Positions 53,653 to 60,946 of a stretch of 64,000 nucleotides of DNA are shown here, one piece after another. Origin of the DNA: Cyclobacteriaceae bacterium (GTDB taxonomy: Bacteria; Bacteroidota; Bacteroidia; Cytophagales; Cyclobacteriaceae). Position 1 is the stretch's first letter. Each line of letters begins with the position of its first letter. The notes under the pieces are model-generated. The model made no database searches. It was not told the origin of the DNA and worked only from the letters and a program-made list of their open reading frames with translations. The stretch is from contig JAEUUI010000013.1 in the NCBI GenBank assembly GCA_016786585.1, positions 18,692 through 82,691 on the forward strand, read 5' to 3'. Both the position numbers and the translations under genes were made by a program.

Positions 53653-54285
53653 TTAGACTATACTCTTTATGTGATCTGAAACTTCCTTCGCCTTACTAAC
53701 GATCATAAAATGACCACCGTTAAGAATGACAATATCAGCCTTGCTGGCCGGAAACAGACGATCAGCCGAACCATGGATTAAAATTGCGTTTGACGGAATG
53801 ATGTTATTTTTCCAACTGACAATTTTATCAATCGCCCATTTCATAAACTTCTGATCGGTATCTCGAACAATTTCAGAAAGGAGCTTCTTCTCATCTGTCG
53901 TCTTTATACCAAAAAAATAATACAACACGTGATTCGCTTTTTTCAGCCAGCGTGCAGGCAGTACTTTATGGATCGATAGCTTCCCAAAGAACTTGAGATA
54001 CCCGGGAATATCGCGATCGGTACGGGCAGATGATATTAAGATCACTTTTTCGGTTGGCACCTGCTTTGAAATCTCAACCGCTATCATTCCGCCAAACGAA
54101 ACACCAACAAGAACGGGATTGGGCGATTTGATCTGAGTAACTAAGCGCCCGGCATAATGTTCGATTGACTCATCCGGTAACGGATCAATCCATGAAATGT
54201 GATGACACGAATACTGAGAGAGGTCAAGAAATTTAAATACCCTGCGATCAGCGCCAAGTCCGGGAATCAGGTAAAGCGCTTTCAT
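53653..54285 (-). CDS. Alpha/beta hydrolase
   Basis: A 210-residue hydrolase of the alpha/beta fold. Nucleophile Ser63 is in GVSFGG; the oxyanion region is PGLGAD near residue 9. The Asp is probably in ILIHGSADRLFP and the His in NGGHFMIV near the C-terminus, so the triad is complete. The substrate is unknown. The ATG at 54285 is used; an overlapping TTG at 54288 is skipped. It begins three bases after the radical SAM gene stop, so the two are one operon. Confidence 0.87.
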   Translation of the reverse strand: MKALYLIPGLGADRRVFKFLDLSQYSCHHISWIDPLPDESIEHYAGRLVTQIKSPNPVLVGVSFGGMIAVEISKQVPTEKVILISSARTDRDIPGYLKFFGKLSIHKVLPARWLKKANHVLYYFFGIKTTDEKKLLSEIVRDTDQKFMKWAIDKIVSWKNNIIPSNAILIHGSADRLFPASKADIVILNGGHFMIVSKAKEVSDHIKSIV

Positions 54286-54288
54286 CAA

Positions 54289-55320
54289 TTAAGCCCAGAC
54301 TTTCGTTCCCTCCGTGCAGTTGCGGCACATCTCGATCTCTTCACGCGAACGAAGCAGTGAGGCCCGGAAATCGTTATATTTTTCGCTTTGCCAGATTTCT
54401 TTAAACGATTGTTCTCGTAAGTCACCCATTACATACTGCGCGTCTTTATCGAAACAGCACGGAACAACTTTTCCGTCCCAGGTAATCACACAACTCTGCC
54501 ACATCTTCCAGCAGTTGTTGGTTAATTCGTTTTTTATAGAATATGTGTTGTCGGAATTTTTCTGGTACCGCGAATATTGGTCAAGCGTGGGGATCAGCTC
54601 CGAACCATTTTCGTAATCGTAAATCTGCGCAGTTTTCAACGCAACATGATCGACTCCGATTTCTTCCGCCAACTTGTGAACTTCCTCGATCTGGTGTTCG
54701 TTCGGCTTTACCACCAGAAATTGAAACACAACAAAAGGCGTTATCGATTTCAATTCTTTTTTCCACCGAACAATATTTCTCGCCCCTTCAATCACTTTAT
54801 CAAGCTTGCCTCCTACCCGGTACGCCTGGTAGGTTTCCTGGGTTGTACCGTCAATGGAAATGATCAACCGGTCCAAACCAGATTGAATCGTTCGCTTCGC
54901 CATTTCATCGTTCAGGAAATGAGCATTGGTCGAGGTAGCAGTATAAATTTTCTTTTGCGAAGCATATTGAACAAGTTCCAGAAAATTCGGATTGAGATAC
55001 GGCTCGCCCTGAAAATAAAACGTCAGGTACGACAGGGAACCGTAAAGTTCATCGATGACCTGCTTGAATAGTGCCGGCTCCAGCATGCCCGTTGGACGGG
55101 TAAAGGAGCGCAAGCCTGACGGGCATTCCGGACAGCGGAGATTACAGGACGTTGTCGGTTCAATCGAAATGCTTGTTGGCAGTGCCCAGTGCGAAGGTTT
55201 CTTCAGCAACCTCGAATAGTGATAGCTCGAAAAAACCCTGGCGGCATTCCATGCGCGGCCGGGCGTTGTCTTCCCGAGCAGGTTAAGCGTGTCCTTAAAA
55301 TTACCGCGCAGCGCATCCAT
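54289..55320 (-). CDS. Radical SAM/SPASM domain protein
   Basis: A 343-residue enzyme. The radical SAM cluster cysteines are Cys59, Cys63 and Cys66 (SCNLRCPEC, a CxxxCxxC). A C-terminal SPASM region has further cysteines (CWKMWQSC, VPCCFD, MCRNC), enough for one or two auxiliary clusters. This is the layout of peptide-modifying enzymes and of some sugar-modifying enzymes. No precursor peptide gene is seen next to it, and the hydrolase that follows is the only operon partner, so the substrate is unknown. Confidence 0.9.
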   Translation of the reverse strand: MDALRGNFKDTLNLLGKTTPGRAWNAARVFSSYHYSRLLKKPSHWALPTSISIEPTTSCNLRCPECPSGLRSFTRPTGMLEPALFKQVIDELYGSLSYLTFYFQGEPYLNPNFLELVQYASQKKIYTATSTNAHFLNDEMAKRTIQSGLDRLIISIDGTTQETYQAYRVGGKLDKVIEGARNIVRWKKELKSITPFVVFQFLVVKPNEHQIEEVHKLAEEIGVDHVALKTAQIYDYENGSELIPTLDQYSRYQKNSDNTYSIKNELTNNCWKMWQSCVITWDGKVVPCCFDKDAQYVMGDLREQSFKEIWQSEKYNDFRASLLRSREEIEMCRNCTEGTKVWA

Positions 55321-55366
55321 CCTTCAAAATTACCGATTGTTTTTATCTTTAGCGGACAATTTGATT

Positions 55367-56518
55367 ATGAAGAAATTCCTGGCTCTCTTTTTTATCGCGT
55401 TTTCAATAAGCACGTTCGCTCAACGGCCACTTTCCGATAGTGCGCAGATTTCAGTATTAACGCTGGGGCCTTACCAGGGTGAGCTCTATTCTGCCTTTGG
55501 ACACAGCGCGATCCGGGTTTACGATCCGGCAAGCGAAACCGACCTCGCTTTTAATTATGGAGTTTTTGATTTCAATCAGCCTAACTTTTATCTGAACTTT
55601 ACACGCGGTCATTTATTATACAAACTGGGTGTATATCCGTACGACCTGTTCCGCGATCACTACATTTCTCACAACCGCTATGTTCATGAACAAGTACTTA
55701 ATCTGACGCAGGCACAAAAACAACAAGTGTTCGATTACCTGTTCTGGAATGCACAACCTGAAAATGTAAACTACCTGTACGATTATTTTTACAATAATTG
55801 CGCTACGAAAGTTCGCGATGTGTTTGTAGAAGTTTTTGGCGATAGTATCCGGTTTGACGGATCGTATGCGCAAGCTGGTTACACGGTTCGCGATCTTACG
55901 CACAGCTACCTCCATCAGCAGCCCTGGGGTGAACTTGGTATTGAAATTTGTCTTGGGCAACCGATGGACAAAACACTTACACCCTACGAGTACATGTTCC
56001 TCCCGGATTATATCGAGTCGGGATTCAATCATGCAACACTGAACGGCAGCCCGATTGTTAAAGAAACAATTCCGGTTTACGAATCAACGCCTGAGAAACC
56101 CTCCTTCAGCATCCTCCACCCGTGGATTGTGTTCGGGATATTTTTACTGATTGTTATTGCGCTTACCATTCGCGACTGGAGACGAAAACAACTCACTAAA
56201 TGGTTCGATGTGATTCTTTTTTCAGTAATGGGCTGGCTTGGGTTACTACTATTTGTGCTATGGATTGCAACCGATCACCGGGCGGCAGCGAATAACTGGA
56301 ATTTGTTATGGGCATTTCCGCTGCATGCAGTTGCCGGACCAATGATTTTGCGAAAAAGATTTTCGGGTCTTGTGAAGAAGTATTTTTTGGTCACAGCAAT
56401 CATTTTGCTGGCAACGCTTGTACTTTGGGCATTCCTGCCACAACAATTGAATGTGTTTCTGATTCCTGTTGTGATAACGCTCGCGATCCGGGCTTTCGCA
56501 ATTCACAAACTACTGTGA
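55367..56518 (+). CDS. DUF4105 (Lnb N-terminal domain) membrane protein
   Basis: A 383-residue protein with a signal peptide (cleavage near TFAQ) and four to five membrane helices in the second half (about 258-380). The N-terminal domain is DUF4105/Lnb: GELYSAFGHSAIRVYD with His46, and YNNCATKVRD with Cys145, the catalytic His and Cys pair of this family. The family includes lipoprotein N-acyltransferase Lnb, which acylates the N-terminus of lipoproteins. I infer a similar role. The ATG at 55367 is used; an earlier TTG at 55289 falls in the divergent gene. It is divergent from the radical SAM gene. Confidence 0.85.
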   Translation: MKKFLALFFIAFSISTFAQRPLSDSAQISVLTLGPYQGELYSAFGHSAIRVYDPASETDLAFNYGVFDFNQPNFYLNFTRGHLLYKLGVYPYDLFRDHYISHNRYVHEQVLNLTQAQKQQVFDYLFWNAQPENVNYLYDYFYNNCATKVRDVFVEVFGDSIRFDGSYAQAGYTVRDLTHSYLHQQPWGELGIEICLGQPMDKTLTPYEYMFLPDYIESGFNHATLNGSPIVKETIPVYESTPEKPSFSILHPWIVFGIFLLIVIALTIRDWRRKQLTKWFDVILFSVMGWLGLLLFVLWIATDHRAAANNWNLLWAFPLHAVAGPMILRKRFSGLVKKYFLVTAIILLATLVLWAFLPQQLNVFLIPVVITLAIRAFAIHKLL

Positions 56519-56524
56519 TATTGT

Positions 56525-57016
56525 TTATTCCGTCAGGTTGTTGTCAATCACTTCCCGCTGTTCCGCTGAAAAAAGATAGAACGGCAGATACATCCGGCTG
56601 TCGCTCGGCATTCGGAAAATGTAATACCAGCGCTTTTTTAAAATCTCATCAAAACCCTCAAACCGGATTTTAGTTTCTGAAAAATCATCTTTCATGAAGA
56701 TGAATTCGTTCTGCACGTCAATTACTACGTCAACGGTTCTGTAGGATTTCATTCGAAAAAAAATCCAAACAGCGGGCCTTACAATCAGATAAATTCCATA
56801 GAAGATTGAGAAATAGGCAAATACACGATCCTGATAATCCGCTAAAAACTTCAAGCCAATGTAGATCATTAACGGTCCGGTAACAATTCGGATCAAGGTT
56901 AATGCTTTTGATTTGGGAAAGTAATACTCGTTTAAAAACATAAGAACCCGGTCTTTCATCAGTAACCTGACAGACGCGGGTTCGTGTTTCTCAGAATCGA
57001 TAATCGGATCGTTCAT
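56525..57016 (-). CDS. YcxB-like membrane protein
   Basis: A 163-residue protein with two membrane helices (about 45-65 and 68-90) and a C-terminal cytoplasmic part (RTVDVVIDVQNEFIFMKDD, KKRWYYIFRMPSDSRMYLPF) that resembles the YcxB-like domain, in which a lone basic/aromatic beta sheet follows two helices. Function is unknown. It begins three bases before the lpd stop and is the last gene of the oxoglutarate dehydrogenase run; it converges on the Lnb-type gene with six bases between stops. Confidence 0.6.
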   Translation of the reverse strand: MNDPIIDSEKHEPASVRLLMKDRVLMFLNEYYFPKSKALTLIRIVTGPLMIYIGLKFLADYQDRVFAYFSIFYGIYLIVRPAVWIFFRMKSYRTVDVVIDVQNEFIFMKDDFSETKIRFEGFDEILKKRWYYIFRMPSDSRMYLPFYLFSAEQREVIDNNLTE

Positions 57017-57019
57017 TCA

Positions 57020-58417
57020 TTACATGTGAATCGGCCGGTTTGCCGTTGCCGCCAAACACGCTTCTTTCACCGCCTCCATGTAAGTCGGGTGAGCATGGGA
57101 TGTTCTCGCAATGTCTTCCGCTGACGCGCGGAATTCCATTGCAGTAACCCCGGCAGCAATCATATCAGCAGCCCGTGCGCCAATGATGTGAACGCCTAAA
57201 ATTTCATCGGTGGTTTTATCAGCCAGAATTTTCACAAAACCGTCCAGGTCCATCGAAGCGCGGGCACGACCCAAAGCTTTGTACGGGAAGTTCCCAACTT
57301 TATAAGCTTTGCCATCTGCTTTCAATTGTTCTTCCGTAAAGCCTACGCTCGCAACTTCCGGCCAGGTGTATACAACGCCCGGAATAAGATTATAATTAAT
57401 GTGCGGCTTCTGTCCGGCCAATTGTTCAGCAACCAGAACCCCCTCTTCTTCTGCTTTGTGCGCGAGCATGGCGCCACGAACCACATCACCGATCGCGTAA
57501 ATATTGTCCGCCTTGGTTTTCAAGTGATCGTCAACCGGAATTTTTCCTTTGTCGAGTTCGATGCCGATTTTATCAAGACCCAATCCATCGGTATACGGTC
57601 TGCGGCCAACGCTTACCAGGCAATAATCGCCTTTCAATTCAATAGCAGCTCCCCCGTTTTTTGGTTCAGCCTTAACGATCACTTCTTTTCCCTTGTTTTC
57701 AACAGACGTCACTTTATGGCCCATGAAAAACTCCATGCCCAATTTCTTGGTGACCTTCATTAACTCTTTCCCAAGCGCCAGGTCCATGGTCGGGATCAGG
57801 TTATCCATAAACTCAACCACCGAAACTTTTGCTCCGATCCGTGCATACACCGAACCCAGTTCCATACCGATTACACCTCCACCGATAACAATCATATGCT
57901 TCGGAATCTCTTTCAACTCCAATGCTTCCGTGCTCGAAATAATTCGTTTTTTATCGAAAGGAGCAAACGGAAGTGCAGTCGGTTTTGAACCGGTGGCAAT
58001 AATTACCTTTTCGGTTGTGATGGTTTTCTCGCCATCCTTTCCGGTGATCTTAATTGTATTCTTGTCAACAAACGATCCCACGCCTGTATGAACTTCGATC
58101 TTGTTCTTCTTCATCAGGAAGGCGATCCCGTCAACGTTGGCTTTTACAACGCCTGCTTTGCGCTTGATCATCTGTGTGATATTCGCCTTCGGTTCACTGA
58201 TGTCAACACCGTGTTCTTTGAATGTATGCAGCGCGTTATGAAAATGTTCGGATGAGTCGAGCAGCGCTTTCGAAGGAATACAGCCTACATTCAGGCAGGT
58301 TCCGCCAAGCGTGTCGTACTTTTCAATAAGTGCTGTTTTAAAACCCAGCTGCGCACAGCGGATCGCTGCCACATAGCCACCCGGGCCGGATCCGATAACG
58401 GTTACGTTGTATTGCAT
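57020..58417 (-). CDS. lpd: Dihydrolipoyl dehydrogenase (E3)
   Basis: A 465-residue FAD enzyme that reoxidises lipoyl groups with NAD. The redox-active disulfide is Cys41/Cys46 in CLNVGCIPSK; GSGPGGYVAAI is the FAD loop and GGGVIGMELGSVYARIG the NAD loop. The His-Glu pair is in SHAHPTYMEAV near the C-terminus. It is the E3 of the 2-oxoglutarate dehydrogenase complex and is shared with the pyruvate dehydrogenase and glycine cleavage systems. It lies downstream of sucA and sucB, after the GH114-like gene. Confidence 0.97.
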   Translation of the reverse strand: MQYNVTVIGSGPGGYVAAIRCAQLGFKTALIEKYDTLGGTCLNVGCIPSKALLDSSEHFHNALHTFKEHGVDISEPKANITQMIKRKAGVVKANVDGIAFLMKKNKIEVHTGVGSFVDKNTIKITGKDGEKTITTEKVIIATGSKPTALPFAPFDKKRIISSTEALELKEIPKHMIVIGGGVIGMELGSVYARIGAKVSVVEFMDNLIPTMDLALGKELMKVTKKLGMEFFMGHKVTSVENKGKEVIVKAEPKNGGAAIELKGDYCLVSVGRRPYTDGLGLDKIGIELDKGKIPVDDHLKTKADNIYAIGDVVRGAMLAHKAEEEGVLVAEQLAGQKPHINYNLIPGVVYTWPEVASVGFTEEQLKADGKAYKVGNFPYKALGRARASMDLDGFVKILADKTTDEILGVHIIGARAADMIAAGVTAMEFRASAEDIARTSHAHPTYMEAVKEACLAATANRPIHM

Positions 58418-58430
58418 AATCTTTTAGTTT

Positions 58431-59396
58431 CTATTCAAATGTTTCGTAAGCTTCAATGATGTCGAGATACACTCCGTTAAACCCGGCATCCAGAATTTTT
58501 TTCAGGTACGATTGATCGTTCCCGTAAATGACACTCTTCCAATCAGCTTCCCAATACTTCACGGCAAAGTTTCCCTTCCAGTCAGGGTTTTCACGGCATA
58601 CTAAATTTTTATCGAGCGTGTTCCAGTAATAGCGGTAATCCTCTGCCTCCCCGATGCTCATATAACAAATCACGAGGCGCGATCCGCCATTTGCTTTTTC
58701 CTTCAGCGACTCAACGTCAGCAGCAGTCAGCATTTGATCATTAAAGTACAAGTCAATCAACACGAGATCATAGTCTGTTGCCTGAACTGCATCCAAAAAC
58801 TGTCGTTTCGTATCAAATGCAGAGGGATTGATCAGGTATAAAAGATTTTTAACATCTGCCATTGTTGAGATGTTATTGCCGTTGACATTATGAATCGTAG
58901 CGGGATACGCAGGAACGTTATCCAGCTCACGATGATCCGCGGCAAACGAGACATATCCTTTCGTTTCATTCTGCTGAGACGAGTCATCCATTTTGGAATG
59001 TGTAGAACAATAATCGGTTACCAGTACAAGTTTCCCATGGTTCTTCGCGATGTCGCAAAAACTAATCAGGAAATCGCGATCTGCGGCCGGAGTGCTTTTA
59101 TCGTCTCCTGTATAACCGTAAAATAAATCTTCGCGGCCAACGGCATCAATCGCATTGATATAATCCGTTGCCAATGGCCCGTCCGGATCACTATTGGTAG
59201 TCAGAATCTCCTGACCGTTTTGAGGAACGATCAGGAAATCCGGATTTGTGTTTTTTGCATACGCGCTAAGCCCTTGCACAAACTCCCGCATCTCCTGACG
59301 AAAATCCAGATCAGGAACATCGCACTTTTTTGTTTCCTTGTCGGAACAAGCAATCAAAAAAAGCAAAAGCAAGGGCCAGTGTCGGAGCTTACTCAC
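58431..59396 (-). CDS. GH114-like lipoprotein (TM1410 type)
   Basis: A 321-residue lipoprotein (GTG start; lipobox LLFLIAC near residue 17). It matches the TM1410/GH114-like TIM-barrel family: FVQGLSAYAKNTNPDFLIVPQNG, VLIDLYFNDQ, VICYMSIGEAEDYRYYW and GFNGVYLDIIEAYE are typical barrel strands. GH114 members cleave alpha-1,4-polygalactosamine. It is placed between sucB and lpd with nine and 13 bases on either side, so it is transcribed with the oxoglutarate dehydrogenase genes, although nothing in its sequence links it to that complex. Confidence 0.8.
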   Translation of the reverse strand: MSKLRHWPLLLLFLIACSDKETKKCDVPDLDFRQEMREFVQGLSAYAKNTNPDFLIVPQNGQEILTTNSDPDGPLATDYINAIDAVGREDLFYGYTGDDKSTPAADRDFLISFCDIAKNHGKLVLVTDYCSTHSKMDDSSQQNETKGYVSFAADHRELDNVPAYPATIHNVNGNNISTMADVKNLLYLINPSAFDTKRQFLDAVQATDYDLVLIDLYFNDQMLTAADVESLKEKANGGSRLVICYMSIGEAEDYRYYWNTLDKNLVCRENPDWKGNFAVKYWEADWKSVIYGNDQSYLKKILDAGFNGVYLDIIEAYETFE

Positions 59397-59405
59397 CGCA
59401 ACAGC

Positions 59406-60920
59406 TTAAACGCCAAGAATCAGTCGGCTAGGATCTTCCAGCAATTCTTTCACACGCACCAGGAAGCTCACCGATTCACGACCATCAACAATCCGGTGAT
59501 CGTATGAAAGCGCCAGGTACATGATCGGGCGGATCACAATCTGCCCGTCTTTTACTACCGGTCGCTCAACAATGTTGTGCATACCCAGAATTGCCGACTG
59601 AGGCGGATTCAAAATAGGTGTCGACATCATCGAACCAAACACGCCACCATTCGTAATCGAGAAAGTTCCGCCCTGCATCTCGTCAATCGACAACTTACCA
59701 TCGCGACCACGCGTTGCCAACCGAACCACTTCCGCTTCGATCTGGTCGAATGTTAATGATTCTGCATTGCGGATCACCGGCACTACCAATCCTCTCGGAG
59801 TGGATACGGCAATCGAAACATCGCAATACTGGTGATAGATAATCTCGTCACCGTTGATCTGTGCGTTAACAGCCGGCCATTCTTTTAAGGCGATACAAAC
59901 CGCTTTGGTAAAGAACGACATAAAGCCAAGGCCTACACCATATTTCTCTTTGAACTTGTCTTTGTACTTCGAACGAAGATCCATCAGCGGCTTCATGTCG
60001 ACCTCGTTAAAGGTGGTGAGCATAGCCGTTTCGTTCTTAACAGAAACCAGGCGCTTGGCGATCGTTTTGCGAAGCGAAGTCATTTTTTCTGAACGCTTGT
60101 CGCGGCTTCCGCCTGATGTAATCACCGGAGGTGTTGACGCAGCTGTCTTTGCAGGTTCTGTTTTCGCAGCCGACTTCTGAGCTTTCTCAGCATCTTCCTT
60201 CGTAATTCGTCCGCCTACTCCGCTTCCGGCAACTTCCGATGACTTGATTCCTTTCTCATCAAGGATTTTACCGGCAGCCGGTGACGGATGTCCTGCAGCG
60301 TAATTTTTATCAGATGATTTTGATTCTTCTTTCGGAGCTTCTGTTTTCGGTTTTGAGGTAGCAGCTCCGCCTTCCGTAATTTCAATGCGGCAAATCAAAC
60401 CACCGATTGGCAAGGTTTCTTTTTCTTTTGCTACGATGCGTAATATTCCGTTGGCTTCCGCAGGCAGTTCAAATGTCGCTTTATCAGATTCCACTTCCGC
60501 AATGATCTCGTCCAGCGCAACCGTGTCGCCATCTTTCTTCAGCCACGTTGATATAGTTACTTCGGTAATCGATTCGCCTACGGCAGGAACTTTCATTTCT
60601 TTGACACCCCCGGTTGCTTTCGATTCGGCTTTGGCGGCAGGCTTAGACTCTTCTTTTTTCGGCTCCTCCTTTTTCGGAGCGGCACCTGCGCCTTCGGTTA
60701 CTTCGCAAATCAATTCACCGATTGCAGCTGTTTCGCCCGCCTGCTTGATAATCTTAAGTGTTCCGGCATTCGGAGCCGTCAATTCAAATGTAGCTTTGTC
60801 CGATTCAAGCTCGGCAATCACCTCATCCATCTTCACAACATCACCGTCTTTCTTAAGCCAGTTGGCAATCGTAACCTCTGTAATTGATTCTCCAACGGTT
60901 GGTACTTTTACTTGTGCCAT
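59406..60920 (-). CDS. sucB: 2-oxoglutarate dehydrogenase E2 (dihydrolipoyl succinyltransferase), two lipoyl domains
   Basis: A 504-residue E2 subunit. Two lipoyl domains are present (about 2-75 and 107-180), with the lipoyl Lys at 42 and 147, both in ESDKATFEL. Ala/Lys/Glu/Pro-rich linkers separate them. An E3/E1-binding domain ([32 protein letters not shown]) lies near 215-250. The catalytic domain runs to the end, with the acyltransfer motif DHRIVDG near residue 480. Classical SucB has one lipoyl domain. It lies 26 bases downstream of sucA. Confidence 0.95.
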   Translation of the reverse strand: MAQVKVPTVGESITEVTIANWLKKDGDVVKMDEVIAELESDKATFELTAPNAGTLKIIKQAGETAAIGELICEVTEGAGAAPKKEEPKKEESKPAAKAESKATGGVKEMKVPAVGESITEVTISTWLKKDGDTVALDEIIAEVESDKATFELPAEANGILRIVAKEKETLPIGGLICRIEITEGGAATSKPKTEAPKEESKSSDKNYAAGHPSPAAGKILDEKGIKSSEVAGSGVGGRITKEDAEKAQKSAAKTEPAKTAASTPPVITSGGSRDKRSEKMTSLRKTIAKRLVSVKNETAMLTTFNEVDMKPLMDLRSKYKDKFKEKYGVGLGFMSFFTKAVCIALKEWPAVNAQINGDEIIYHQYCDVSIAVSTPRGLVVPVIRNAESLTFDQIEAEVVRLATRGRDGKLSIDEMQGGTFSITNGGVFGSMMSTPILNPPQSAILGMHNIVERPVVKDGQIVIRPIMYLALSYDHRIVDGRESVSFLVRVKELLEDPSRLILGV

Positions 60921-60946
60921 GTAATTATATGTTTAAATGGATTGGA

